NCBI GenBank assembly: GCA_963845975.1
Contig: CAWJUD010000002.1
Location: 2,356,001-2,420,000, forward strand
Direction of reading: 5' to 3'
Length of the DNA stretch: 64,000 nt
DNA from: JBEKIK01 sp963845975
GTDB lineage: Bacteria > Planctomycetota > Planctomycetia > Pirellulales > Thermoguttaceae
In this document: positions 28,742 through 39,457 of the stretch, one piece after another
How the letters are laid out: each line of letters opens with the position of its first letter
Numbering within the stretch: position 1 is the stretch's first letter
Notes under the pieces: generated by a model
Seen by the model: only the letters and a program-made list of their open reading frames with translations
The model's database searches: none
What the model was told of the DNA's origin: nothing
Translations under genes and position numbers: made by a program

Positions 28742-28969
28742 ATGTTTGAGCGTATTGAAATCAATCCTCGACGTTGCGGCGGTTCGCCCGTGATCCGGGG
28801 CACTCGCATACCAGTAGCCGTGATAATCGATCAACTGGCAAGTGGCAAATCTTGGGATGCCCTTTTGCAAGGCTATCCTGAATTAACCGCCGATGACATC
28901 CTCGCGGCTTTGCTCTTTGCCAAGGCATCCATCGAAATTACTGAAATAATAGCCGCCCAAATTGGTTAG
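28742..28969 (+). CDS. DUF433 antitoxin-like protein
   Basis: A 75-residue protein with the DUF433 signature (ERIEINPRRCGGSPVIRGTRIPVAVIIDQLASGKSWDALLQGYPELTADDILAAL). DUF433 proteins are winged-helix VapB-type antitoxins, normally paired with a DUF5615 PIN-like toxin; none follows here. ATG 28742 starts at the usual family N-terminus; an earlier ATG at 28697 would add 15 residues that overlap the DUF2442 gene. Confidence 0.85.
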   Translation: MFERIEINPRRCGGSPVIRGTRIPVAVIIDQLASGKSWDALLQGYPELTADDILAALLFAKASIEITEIIAAQIG

Positions 28970-29081
28970 CGCCAAATAACAGCCCCCCACCACTTGACGG
29001 AGTATTGGTCTATAAATAGAATCAGAAAAGTGGAAAATGAGTTACAAGGTAAGTTATGCGCTCTTTTAGGAGAGAAATATC

Positions 29082-29567
29082 ATGGATGAGTGGTTGCAAA
29101 TCGTGCGACGTCGTCTCTCATCAGCCGACTTTGTGATCTTAGACGATATCTCTTTCGGAGAAACCGCATTTAAGATGGTTGCACGGCGGACCCGATTTGA
29201 ATTGACAAAGTTTGGATTCTCGGAAACCTTCTTTATTTTTGCCGAGTTTGGCTCTCTAAATATCTCGACACTGCGTACGTTTTCGACCAAAGCATTCCAA
29301 TGTGCCAAGGAAATTAGGAAGATCGGTCTACCATGTGGCTTTTTCGAAGGTGTGTTTTGTTACGCTGTTGCTATCGCTCGGGTTGTCGACGAAGCTACAG
29401 AGAATGCGATCCGGAATGATTCTCCCCCTAAGCACTATTCAGCCCTTGAGAATCCGGTTGTATACGACTTAACCCGAAAAAAGTTGTTCTATTTCGAGAA
29501 AACGCCAATCTGGGGAGCAGCTTATTATAAGGGGTTTCGAACTACGATTCAGACATTCCTCGGTTGA
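29082..29567 (+). CDS. Hypothetical protein, no recognised family
   Basis: A 161-residue soluble protein that I cannot assign. It is rich in aromatic residues (EGVFCYAVAIARVVDEAT; FYFEKTPIWGAAYYKGF) and predicted mixed alpha/beta, without signal peptide or membrane segment. AGGAGAGAAATATC before the ATG is a good ribosome-binding site, and codon use looks like a real gene, though it is AT-richer than its neighbours, which may indicate later acquisition. It stands alone between the DUF433 gene and a convergent helicase gene. Confidence 0.6.
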   Translation: MDEWLQIVRRRLSSADFVILDDISFGETAFKMVARRTRFELTKFGFSETFFIFAEFGSLNISTLRTFSTKAFQCAKEIRKIGLPCGFFEGVFCYAVAIARVVDEATENAIRNDSPPKHYSALENPVVYDLTRKKLFYFEKTPIWGAAYYKGFRTTIQTFLG

Positions 29568-29622
29568 TGACTAGATGGAGTCGATGAGTTGAAATAGTAT
29601 GATCCAATCATACAATTCCTGT

Positions 29623-29647
29623 AAAGCCGCAACCAGTGGTCGCGCTT
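29623..29647. terminator. Imperfect hairpin between convergent genes
   Basis: AAAGCCGCAACC and GGTCGCGCTT pair with one mismatch around AGT. It is a decayed version of the unit at 11909-11934 and could end transcripts from either side. Confidence 0.45.
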
Positions 29648-29650
29648 GTG

Positions 29651-31616
<1,966 letters not shown>

Positions 31617-31620
<4 letters not shown>

Positions 31621-32201
31621 CGCACGGCCTGCTGCGCCTCTTCAATGGCCTCGCGAATGCGCGTGAAAGGCTCGGCCAGGTCAAACGCCTCGAGCAACTC
31701 GCTATGCTGCTGCTCGATTATCCGCCGCTGGGCTTCGGCCCTTACAGGCAAGGCCAGCCGATTGCGGCCCAACTGAAACGTCAGCAGATTCGGCCCGCCA
31801 CCGTGCGCCCGGTCGATGCGGAGGAGTCTTTGCTCGCCCTCAAAGGTCACCGACTGCTCCGGCGGAAGCACCAACACCACGGGCCAGGAAACATACTGGC
31901 GGACTGACAAGGCCGGCTCGCAATCGGTGCAGACCATTAGCGGCTCATGGCTCGACTGCCTAAGCAATGTCTGCCCGATCTGCTCGCCATAAATGAAGGC
32001 CTCCAGCGTCGGCCCATACAGAATTTCTTGTGCCCGATTAGGTTTGATCGGCGCAGTGCAATGGAACTCCAATGGGCGCACCGACATATTCAGAATTAAA
32101 TAGCCACCGAAAAATCCGTGCTGCGGATTATTGATTATCGTTAAAAAGCCCAAGGCCGGCTTTGATAACGTCGGTTTTGATCTTGTATCCATGTTGCTCA
32201 T
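31617..32201 (-). CDS. Hypothetical protein coupled to the SNF2 helicase
   Basis: A 194-residue soluble protein of unknown function. The N-terminal half is beta-rich (GFFGGYLILNMSVRPLEFHC), the middle has two Cys (VCTDCEPAL) and the C-terminus is helical and charged (EQQHSELLEAFDLAEPFTRIREAIEEAQQAVR). Its stop overlaps the helicase start as ATGA. I infer that it works with the helicase, as similar small proteins sit beside SNF2 genes in other planctomycetes, but this is from memory and not testable here. Confidence 0.65.
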
Positions 32202-32508
32202 CGCAGCGCTCTATCTTATTTATGTTATCCAAACTGCGCATTTACCAAGTTTTACTTTTAAGGCAGATGTAGCCTCCAGGGGGATCGGGTGCGGAACAAT
32301 AACGACTTTAACGCCAAGACTGGGAAATTATCTTTTCTTGCAATCCGAGGTAATTAGAAATGCCATAAATATAAGTAATTCAAGTGGTTATAACCACCTT
32401 ACATAGCTAAATCCACATGCGGATTTTTGGATTTTTTCAGTAAAAATCCTGCCCGGGTACTCGACTTCTTATGCGATTTCTGGTTATACTGGATTTGAAT
32501 GGAATGTC
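32202..32508. other. Divergent intergenic region, nothing recognised
   Basis: About 307 bp between divergent genes. It is AT-rich in its second half (ATAAATATAAGTAATTC) and contains a small inverted repeat at 32382-32400 (GTGGTTATAACCAC). No confident promoter. Confidence 0.4.
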
Positions 32509-32529
32509 TTGTTTCAGGGGATACCTATT

Positions 32530-33008
32530 ATGAGTCAAGAGCAAGTACGCACTCGTCAACCACTATATACTCAAATCGACGTATCACCCAACGCCTATCC
32601 TCCGGCGCCCCAGGCCCGCGGCGAACTGGCCGAGCAAACCCGGCTTTTACGCGAACTGGTCTCTGCCCAGGATCGGCAAAACGAACTGCTCGAGGAACTT
32701 GTCAACCAGCTTAGCGCCCCGGCAAACAACGCGCTACCGAACTTGGACAATGGAAACAAGCCAATCCTCATTTGGCTCGTAGTTGCCGACGGGCCACCGA
32801 GGCCCTGGGCAAGGTGCAGACCGAATTTCTGGAAACTCTTACCCAGGAAATCAGCACGAATTATGAATCGCTTTTAGAGGGTGAATTCATGCTCAACGAA
32901 TTTGTCGACCGTTTTGGTCCGCGCATGGCCCATCTAAACAGCCTCTTGCAGGTCCTTTCGCAACTAAGCGCCATGCCCAACCCGGCCAATACTCCCAATA
33001 CACCCTGA
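32530..33008 (+). CDS. Small coiled-coil-type planctomycete protein, one frameshift
   Basis: Likely about 160 residues once joined; helical and polar. The first frame reads MSQEQVRTRQPLYTQID through LAEQTRLLRELVSAQDRQNELLEELVNQLS, a heptad-like helix; it then runs into nonsense after LDNGNK. The second frame continues ANPHLARSCRRATEALGKVQTEFLETLTQEI and ends FMLNEFVDRFGPRMAHLNSLLQVLSQLS. Adding one G at about 32757 (AAG CCA to AAG GCC A) joins them. I recall close relatives as conserved hypothetical proteins in planctomycetes. No domain name or function can be given. A GGGG stretch before ATG 32530 may be its ribosome-binding site. Confidence 0.7.
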
Positions 33009-33054
33009 CGTCGGTGTTTAGCTCCGGCACTCGTGCCGGCATTGCCTCCCTTGA

Positions 33055-34251
33055 ATGATGAAGCAAATTCTATTCCGCGGGACGGTATTATCTCTGCTCG
33101 CTTCGTCGTTGTTGTTTATTTCGTGCACCTCGCGCACTCCAAGGGGCGACTCTGATAATTCCACGGGTCCCCAACGCCCCATGCCGGGGACGGTTCCTTC
33201 TTTATCGGACAACTCCTGGCCGCTTTTTCGCGGCGACGCCCAGGCCACCGGCGTGGCAAAAAGCGATTTGCCCGAAAAAATGGATCTCCTCTGGCGCTTC
33301 ACCCCGCCTAAAGGCGAATTCGAATCAACCGCCGTTATTGCCGAGGGAATTGTCTACGTCGGCGGTTTGGACGGTAATCTCTATGCCGTGGAACTGTTTT
33401 CAGGCCGGCAACGCTGGATATTTTCCACTCGTTCAACATTCAAAGCCTCGCCCGGCGTGTATCAAGGACGCGTGTTCATCGGCGACGCGGACGGGCGGTT
33501 CTATTGCATCGATGCGGCATCCGGCAAGGAGCTATGGCATTTCGATACCGACGGCGAAATCGATTCCAGCCCGAATTTTGACGGCAAAAACATAATCTTC
33601 GGTTCCCGTGATTACAACGTCTATTGCCTTGATATCTCCACTGGCAAGCCGGCATGGAAGTTCGAATGCGACTATGAGGTCCGCTGTTTTTGCTCCCTGC
33701 TCGATGGTCGATGTTATGTGGGCGGTTGCGACCAAAAATTGCATGTCCTTGACGTAAAAACCGGCAAGGAGGTAAGCCAGGTGGAGATCGATTCGCCTAC
33801 CGGTTCCGCTCCGGCCATTTTTAGCGGCATAATCTATTTGAACACCCAAAGCGGGGAACTAATCGCCATCGACGCAAAACTATCGAAAGTTCTGTGGCGC
33901 CGCCGGGCCGAAAAAGATGTTTCAGAGGATATCTCCTCGGCCGCCATTACGACCGATGCTGTTATAGTCGGCTCGCGCGACAAGCTCGTTCACGCCCTGG
34001 ACCCGAAAACCGGCCGGCCTTTGTGGACCTTCACTACCAAGGGCCGCGTCGATGGTTCGCCGGTCGTTGTCGGCCGGCGGGTTTTCCTGGGTTCCGCCGA
34101 CGGCCGCTTGTACGCCCTGGACCTCAAAACCGGCCAAAAACTCTGGGACTACGAAGCCGGCGGCGCAATCCTCGCCTCCCCCTCCGTCGCCGCAGGGCGA
34201 CTCGTGATCGGCACCACCCAAGGCGACCTACTCTGCTTTGGAGACAAGTAA
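33055..34251 (+). CDS. PQQ-type beta-propeller lipoprotein
   Basis: A 398-residue exported protein. Signal with lipobox (LLFISC, Cys near residue 24). From about residue 65 there are seven or so propeller blades with the PQQ-like AxDxxTGxxxW pattern, e.g. YCIDAASGKELWHFDTDG, YCLDISTGKPAWKFE, HALDPKTGRPLWTF, YALDLKTGQKLWDYEAGG. These resemble BamB and PQQ dehydrogenase blades but lack the PQQ ligands, so a structural or binding role is likelier than dehydrogenase activity. Planctomycetes hold many such proteins. A copy of its last 40 codons lies 1.4 kb downstream. Confidence 0.85.
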   Translation: MMKQILFRGTVLSLLASSLLFISCTSRTPRGDSDNSTGPQRPMPGTVPSLSDNSWPLFRGDAQATGVAKSDLPEKMDLLWRFTPPKGEFESTAVIAEGIVYVGGLDGNLYAVELFSGRQRWIFSTRSTFKASPGVYQGRVFIGDADGRFYCIDAASGKELWHFDTDGEIDSSPNFDGKNIIFGSRDYNVYCLDISTGKPAWKFECDYEVRCFCSLLDGRCYVGGCDQKLHVLDVKTGKEVSQVEIDSPTGSAPAIFSGIIYLNTQSGELIAIDAKLSKVLWRRRAEKDVSEDISSAAITTDAVIVGSRDKLVHALDPKTGRPLWTFTTKGRVDGSPVVVGRRVFLGSADGRLYALDLKTGQKLWDYEAGGAILASPSVAAGRLVIGTTQGDLLCFGDK

Positions 34252-34682
34252 TATGCGATAGGTGTTAGGGCTGAGTTGTGTTTGTGACAATCGCTATTAT
34301 TGCATTTATGCCTGTTTATTCAGACATTCTTCATCCATAAAAACTTTGCCCAATTCATCCATAAGCTTTTCGCAACTTATTGACAAACAGTAAATATTGT
34401 TTATCATATACTTATTCCTCTGGCGCATGGTTTCCTTTGAGGGATGCCATAAAATCCGGAAACTCTATATAAGTGAGGTAGCGTAGATTCCGACGTATTT
34501 TTGACGTTTGTGTTCGAAGTAGTGCGTCGGGATCGTTCTTCAACGGGTAATCTACCAGGATAATTTGCCGCGATCATCTCAGGCATAATCTCTGGAATTA
34601 TCTCGTTTCTTTACACCATCGAGTTTCGTCACAGATTCCCCTATCCCCTTGTGATGTTCGCTTTGAAAAAAAGAGAGTTTTA
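34252..34682. other. Long leader of the next PEP-CTERM gene, no clear element
   Basis: The 431-bp AT-rich gap shows no promoter I would defend. It does not contain the GAGGCAGCG motif that marks the other PEP-CTERM leaders. AGAGAG at 34670-34675 may be the ribosome-binding site. Confidence 0.4.
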
Positions 34683-35309
34683 ATGAGTCGTTCAGCTAAA
34701 ATTTTCGTTCTTATAACAATAGCCTTGTTTATTAGCGTTTCAGAATTATTTGCACAAGTAAATATGATGGTGGGTACACTCGATTTAGGCAATCCAGCCC
34801 ACAGTACAGTCAACCTAAACAATAGCAGTGCTATTATTACCAACGATAGCTTTTCAAAAATTTATGATTATGTTGTTTCCGGATACGACCATGGTGCGTG
34901 GGATGGTTATGGCATAATCAGTTCGTATGCCAAGACCCATCCTCCTTATACCTTAGGAATACTGACGGGCGCCGATTACAAAGAGTACAACAGTGATGAC
35001 TTCTTCGGATACACGGTTCAAGATTCCTGGATTTTAATAAGGTACACTCCTTTTGGCGATTCCAACCTGGATGGCGTAGTCGATGACCTGGACCATGAAC
35101 TCGTTACGGACGCGTATCAGCGCCTCCACGATTCAAATCCCAATAACAACCCGCCCATCAACTGGTTAAACGGCGATTACAATTACGACGGTGTCATCAA
35201 CCAGTTAGACAGTTCCTTGGTGCCCGAACCATCCTCGCTAATTCTTTTAGGCACGGGCGGATTGATGCTGTTGGGGCTGTGGTTCAAACGGTATTTTAGG
35301 GTGGGTTAA
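34683..35309 (+). CDS. PEP-CTERM protein with dockerin-like calcium loops
   Basis: A 208-residue exported protein; signal peptide ends near AQ at residue 25 (LFISVSELFAQ). The middle region (NMMVGTLDLGNPAHSTVNLNNSS) is beta-rich. Two EF-hand-like loops, DSNLDGVVDDLDHEL and DYNYDGVINQLDSSL, have the spacing of dockerin type I repeats; they flank a short helix and precede the sorting signal VPEPSSLILLGTGGLMLLGLWFKRYFR. Dockerin-like plus PEP-CTERM is a usual planctomycete combination. Cohesin partners are not in the window. Confidence 0.82.
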   Translation: MSRSAKIFVLITIALFISVSELFAQVNMMVGTLDLGNPAHSTVNLNNSSAIITNDSFSKIYDYVVSGYDHGAWDGYGIISSYAKTHPPYTLGILTGADYKEYNSDDFFGYTVQDSWILIRYTPFGDSNLDGVVDDLDHELVTDAYQRLHDSNPNNNPPINWLNGDYNYDGVINQLDSSLVPEPSSLILLGTGGLMLLGLWFKRYFRVG

Positions 35310-35317
35310 AATCATAA

Positions 35318-35389
35318 GATGCACTGTGCACACCGAATCGTCTAAGGTATGGTGCGCACCGATTTGTAGGGTGCGTTGTGCGTACCAAT
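35318..35389. repeat. Three degenerate GGTGCG..CGCACC palindromes
   Basis: GATGCACTGTGCACACCGA (35318-35336), TATGGTGCGCACCGAT (35348-35363) and TAGGGTGCGTTGTGCGTACC (35367-35386) are diverged versions of one inverted repeat. They lie just after a stop codon and may serve as transcript ends. Confidence 0.6.
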
Positions 35390-35504
35390 CATAGCCTACA
35401 CCTCCTCATTTTCCAACCAATTTCCCCTTAAGATTCTCCTTTTTTATTCATCGCCATGACCACGGCCAACTCGGAACCAAAAGATTCGCCTCCGATCACC
35501 GCAA

Positions 35505-35654
35505 ACCGGCCAAAAACTCTGGGACTACGAAGCCGGCGGCGCAATCCTCGCCTCCCCCGCCGTCGCCGCCGAGCGACTCGTGATCGGCACCACCCAAGGC
35601 GACCTACTCTGCTTTGGAGCAAAGCACTCTCAGCCGGGCCAGTCGCTGCCTTAA
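35505..35654 (+). pseudogene. Duplicated C-terminal fragment of the PQQ-propeller gene
   Basis: About 120 bp at 35503-35623 match 34127-34246, the last part of the upstream propeller gene, at nearly every base (CCGTCGCCGCAG there, CCGTCGCCGCCG here). In frame it reads TGQKLWDYEAGGAILAS, then AVAAERLVIGTTQGDLLCFG, and diverges after CFG into 12 unrelated residues before a stop. It has no start or signal of its own, so it is a dead fragment left by a local duplication. Confidence 0.75.
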
Positions 35655-35697
35655 TTCTTCTATATGAACACAGAAGAGAAAGGGGGGTAATATAAGG

Positions 35698-35862
35698 CTA
35701 ACCGCATTCGTGTTCATGCCCGAGCACGTTCATCAGATGATCTATCCACTTCCCGAAGCGGATACCTTCGACGCTCTTTTGAAAGCGATCAAACGCCTAT
35801 TCTCCTATCGCACGGACGGCGACGGCATATTGCTTGAAGCCGGGCCTGCACGCGGCCAATAA
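35698..35862 (+). pseudogene. Remnant of a REP-associated tyrosine transposase (Y1_Tnp)
   Basis: Reads LTAFVFMPEHVHQMIYPLPEADTFD then ALLKAIKRLFSYRT. MPEHVH is the metal-binding HxH signature (HUH enzymes) of REP-associated transposases. Only about 54 codons remain, missing both the N-terminus and the catalytic Tyr helix beyond a few residues, so it cannot be active. Such enzymes mobilise REP-type palindromes, which this window carries in quantity. Confidence 0.65.
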
Positions 35863-35902
35863 CCATTCATTTGCATAACCAACTACATCAAGTTTCCTAT
35901 AC

Positions 35903-35930
35903 TTGACATTTTTCGCATAAAACATATACT
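35903..35930 (+). promoter_or_regulatory. Promoter of the first tandem paralogue
   Basis: TTGACA (35903-35908), 16-base spacer, TATACT (35925-35930). A similar element precedes the second paralogue. Confidence 0.6.
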
Positions 35931-36009
35931 TACCACTAGTAAAAGGGGGTTTATGCCCCAAGGGCTATAAATGTTTACCATGTCTTAAATCAAGAAAGGA
36001 TGAGATGCA

Positions 36010-36975
36010 ATGCACGCCGCAATCGTTCCACTGAGATGTCGTTTTGTTTGGCTTTTGGTTGCTTTGGTTGTCGCCGGTTTTTTGAACGCCGTCCAGGCGC
36101 AGAATACAAGCGAACAAGAGAAGCCTCTGATGTTGGACATGAAGCGGTTCCTTCAGAAACCCGCTAATCCGAGCGGTTTTTATGCTGCTTTTACTTACGG
36201 CGAACAAGTCCTAGACGGGGTGCCGTTTAACATAGTCGGCCAAGGCTGCCTCTACAGTCAGCAGATGGCTTCCATGGGTATTGATCCGGACGCTTATATG
36301 GGAATTCGCGTGGGCCGCAAATTTGACGTTCTTTATTTACTCCACGGCACTTTCTGGCCGGATGTGGAGGGACAGCCCGTCGCCTACATCAGTTTGAACT
36401 ATGCCGACGGCACGAAGTATATCATGCCCGTTCGTTACGGCGTCCACGTCCGCGACACGTATCGGATGTTCACGGAGGAAAAAGAAACGCTGACGGACCC
36501 CGACTCAAAAGTTTGTTGGCGTCATCCTCCGGTGAATTTTAATGCGCAGCTACGGCTCTTCAAGACCAAGCTGGAAAATCCCATTCCGGATAAGGTGGTT
36601 GAAACAATCGACATTATTTCCGCCCGCAACCTGGCGGCTTACAACCTGGAGGCCATGACCGTGGCTAATGCGAGTCCAGACGATTCGACCGGCGGAGGAC
36701 CGGTGCGGAAATTCGACGGTCAACTGAGCGTCACTGTCCTGGACAATGCGACCGGAAAGCCCATTGAAGGCGCGTTGGTCGACACTTATATGAACGGCAT
36801 AACAGCCCCGCCCTATTACACGCCATCCGACGGCAAAATAACCATGCGCTATCCGGTAGGACAAACAAACAGCATTTCGACTACCGTGAAAAAGAAGGGT
36901 TATGTTACCCAAAATGAAAATTGGAGCGGCAGCTTTCCGAAAACACACACCTTCCGGCTGCAACCAGGCAATTAG
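36010..36975 (+). CDS. Tandem secreted paralogue 1 (discoidin-like sandwich plus carboxypeptidase-regulatory-like domain)
   Basis: A 321-residue exported protein; signal peptide ends at VQA (residue 28). Residues 55-150 (GEQVLDGVPFNIVGQG ... FDVLYLLHGTFWPDVEGQPVAYISLNYADGTKYIMPVRYGVHVRDTYR) match a pattern common in planctomycete secreted proteins, where a discoidin/NPCBM-like sandwich is followed by a YADGt...IPvRYG..VRDWW strand. The C-terminus (VTVLDNATGKPIEGALVDTYMNG ... KKGYVTQNENW) resembles a CNA-B/carboxypeptidase-regulatory sandwich. The ribosome-binding segment AAGAAAGGATGA is shared with both following copies. Ligand and role unknown; a carbohydrate- or surface-binding role is a guess. 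Confidence 0.65.
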   Translation: MHAAIVPLRCRFVWLLVALVVAGFLNAVQAQNTSEQEKPLMLDMKRFLQKPANPSGFYAAFTYGEQVLDGVPFNIVGQGCLYSQQMASMGIDPDAYMGIRVGRKFDVLYLLHGTFWPDVEGQPVAYISLNYADGTKYIMPVRYGVHVRDTYRMFTEEKETLTDPDSKVCWRHPPVNFNAQLRLFKTKLENPIPDKVVETIDIISARNLAAYNLEAMTVANASPDDSTGGGPVRKFDGQLSVTVLDNATGKPIEGALVDTYMNGITAPPYYTPSDGKITMRYPVGQTNSISTTVKKKGYVTQNENWSGSFPKTHTFRLQPGN

Positions 36976-37029
36976 AGTTTAAATGAAAATAAGCCGTTTT
37001 TTTAGATGTTTTGGAATACTATCCCACGC

Positions 37030-37058
37030 TTGACTTATAACGCTTCAAAACACATACT
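37030..37058 (+). promoter_or_regulatory. Promoter of the second tandem paralogue
   Basis: TTGACT (37030-37035), 17-base spacer, CATACT (37053-37058). Its surroundings resemble the region upstream of paralogue 1, showing that promoter and gene were duplicated together. Confidence 0.5.
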
Positions 37059-37132
37059 TATATGAGTAAACGGGGGGTTACATTTTGGGCGTTATAAACG
37101 CTCTGCCTTCGATTAAGAAAGGATGACATGCA

Positions 37133-38098
37133 ATGCACGCCACAATCGTTCCCCTGAGACGTCCTTTCTTTTGGCTTCCGCTTGCTTTGGTCGTTGCCGG
37201 TCTTTTCAACGCCGCCGAAGCGCAGAATACCGGCGATAAAGAGAAGCCTTTCATGTTGGACCTCGCTCGGTTCTTCCCTAAACCTCCGATTCCAAGAGCT
37301 TTTAATAATGCTGTTACTTACGGCGAACAAGTCCTTGACGGCGTGCCGTTTAACGTCGTCGGCCAAGGCTGCCTTTACGGTCAAAAGGAGATGGGAGGAT
37401 CATCCAATCCGGACGCCTACATGGGAATTCGCGTAGACCGCAAATTCGATGAGTTGTATTTACTCCACGGCACTTTCTGGCCGGACGTGGAGGGACAGAT
37501 CATCGCCTACATCAGCCTGAACTACGCCGACGGCTCGAAGTATATAATGCCCGTTCGTTACGGCGTCCACGTCCGGGATACGTATCAGATGCCGGCGGAA
37601 GAAAAGGAATTGCTGGCGGATACCGACTCGAAAGTCTGTTGGCGTCATTCTCCCGTGCAATACAATGCGCCGCTACGGCTCTTCAAGACCAAGATGGAAA
37701 ATCCCATTTCGGATAAGGCGGTGGAAACAATAGACGTTATTTCCGCCCGCAGCCTGGCGTCTTATAACCTGCTTGCCATGACCGTGGCTAACGCCAGTCC
37801 CGACGCGTCACCCGGCGCAGGACCGGTGCGTAAATTCGACGGCAAACTGCTCATCAATGTCGTGGACAATGCAACTGGAAAGCCTATCGAAGGGGCGTTG
37901 GTGGACTTTTCCAAGGACGGTTTGTCAGCCTCTCCTTTTTACACTTCTACGGAGGGCAAGGGAACCTTTCGCTATCCGGTCGGACAAACAAACAGCATTT
38001 CGGCTACCGTGAAAAAGAAGGGTTATGTTACCCAATCGGAAAATTGGAACAACGAAATTCCAAAGACATATACCTTCCGGCTCCAAGCAGGCAATTAG
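37133..38098 (+). CDS. Tandem secreted paralogue 2
   Basis: Also 321 residues and about three-quarters identical to paralogue 1 by eye. Signal peptide ends near AEA (28). It keeps the YGEQVLDGVPFN, LLHGTFWPDVEGQ, LNYADGSKYIMPVRYGVHVRDTYQ and C-terminal INVVDNATGKPIEGALVDFSKDG blocks. The most variable stretch is residues 30-55, between signal peptide and sandwich, and the loop GQKEMGGSSNPDAY, where each copy differs. Conserved cysteines CLYGQ and SKVCWRH are present in all three copies and may form a disulphide bond. Confidence 0.65.
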   Translation: MHATIVPLRRPFFWLPLALVVAGLFNAAEAQNTGDKEKPFMLDLARFFPKPPIPRAFNNAVTYGEQVLDGVPFNVVGQGCLYGQKEMGGSSNPDAYMGIRVDRKFDELYLLHGTFWPDVEGQIIAYISLNYADGSKYIMPVRYGVHVRDTYQMPAEEKELLADTDSKVCWRHSPVQYNAPLRLFKTKMENPISDKAVETIDVISARSLASYNLLAMTVANASPDASPGAGPVRKFDGKLLINVVDNATGKPIEGALVDFSKDGLSASPFYTSTEGKGTFRYPVGQTNSISATVKKKGYVTQSENWNNEIPKTYTFRLQAGN

Positions 38099-38136
38099 AG
38101 TTCCACTTGCCTTTAATCAAGAAAGGATGAGATTCC

Positions 38137-39189
38137 ATGCACGCCACTAACGTACGACTGAAGTGTTGTTTCTTTTGGCTTCCGGCTGTTTTCATGGTCG
38201 CTGGTTTTTTTAACGCCGCCCAAGCCCAGAATACAAGCGATCAAGAGAAACCTCTGATGATGGACATCACTCTTCTGGCAAGCCAGCAACCCGTCGCCAC
38301 GCTTGCAAGCGATCAAGAAAAGCCTCAGATGTTGGACATGAAGCGGTTCTTCCCGAAACCCGAGAATACAGGCGGTTTCTATGGTGCTTTTACTTATGGC
38401 GAACAAGTCCTTGAAGGCATGCCTTTTAACATAGTCGGCCAAGGCTGCCTCTATGGTCAGAAGGGCGGAGGCAATCCGCCAACCGATCCATACGCCTATA
38501 TGGGAATCCGAGTGGATCGCAAATTTGATATGCTTTATTTGCTCCACGGCACTTTCTGGCCGGATGTGGAGGAACAGATCATCGCCTACATCAGCCTGAA
38601 CTACGCCGACGGCTCGAAGTATATCGTGCCGATTCGTTACGGCGTCCACGTCCGGGACACGTATCGGATGCCGGCGGAAGAAAAGGAATTGCTGACGGAT
38701 CCCGACTCGAAAGTCTGTTGGCGCCATCCCCCGGTGCAATGGGATGCGCCGCTACGGCTCTTCAAGACCAAGCTGGAAAATCCGATCCCGGAAAAAGTAG
38801 TTGAAACAATTGACGTTATTTCCGCCCGCAGCCTGGCGTCTTACAACCTGCAGGCCATTACCGTGGCTAATGCGAGTCCCGGCGATTCGACCGGCAAATT
38901 GAGCGGCGAAGGACCGGTGCGGAAATTCGACGGCAAATTGCTCATCAACGTCGTGGACAATGCGACTGGAAAGCCCATCGAAGGGGCGTTGGTGGACTTT
39001 TCCAAGGACGGTTTGTCAGCCTCTCCTTTTTACACTTCCGCGGAGGGCAAGGGAACCTTCCGCTATCCGGTCGGAGAAACCAACAACATTTCCACTACCG
39101 TGACAAAGAAGGGTTATATTCCCCAATCTGGAGATTGGAGCGGCGGCATTCCGAATACTTACACCTTCCGGCTCCAAGCGGGCAATTAG
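38137..39189 (+). CDS. Tandem secreted paralogue 3, with internal N-terminal duplication
   Basis: A 350-residue exported copy of the two preceding proteins, longer because SDQEKPLMMDITLLASQQ is followed by SDQEKPQMLDMKRFF: the first mature segment is present twice, while paralogues 1 and 2 have it once. Another short insert (GKLSGE) lies before the C-terminal domain. It starts 38 bp after paralogue 2 with the same AAGAAAGGATGA ribosome-binding site and no visible promoter, so the two are probably one transcript. Confidence 0.65.
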   Translation: MHATNVRLKCCFFWLPAVFMVAGFFNAAQAQNTSDQEKPLMMDITLLASQQPVATLASDQEKPQMLDMKRFFPKPENTGGFYGAFTYGEQVLEGMPFNIVGQGCLYGQKGGGNPPTDPYAYMGIRVDRKFDMLYLLHGTFWPDVEEQIIAYISLNYADGSKYIVPIRYGVHVRDTYRMPAEEKELLTDPDSKVCWRHPPVQWDAPLRLFKTKLENPIPEKVVETIDVISARSLASYNLQAITVANASPGDSTGKLSGEGPVRKFDGKLLINVVDNATGKPIEGALVDFSKDGLSASPFYTSAEGKGTFRYPVGETNNISTTVTKKGYIPQSGDWSGGIPNTYTFRLQAGN

Positions 39190-39457
39190 AGTTTTGCACG
39201 GCGCCACGGCTGGCTTGTCCGGCGGCGCCCGTTCACGGCCATTGATTGTTATAAAAGCAATCTCAAATTCAAGGTTTAGCCCCGGCACTTGTGCCGGGAT
39301 TTTTTCCTTGATTTTAACGTGTTATATTGCCTTTTACCGGGATCAATAAATGAAAGAAATTTTCGGGAATCTTTGTATTCTATTGCTCGCAAGGCCTCAC
39401 GCAAGATCTCCGTGCGCCTAACCTTTCTCCAACCAGGGCATTCACGCTCGGAACGCG

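Noticed and set aside
28425..28969. Complete toxin-antitoxin operon
   Set aside because: Both small genes resemble antitoxin or accessory halves; no PIN, RelE or DUF4160-like toxin is found next to them.
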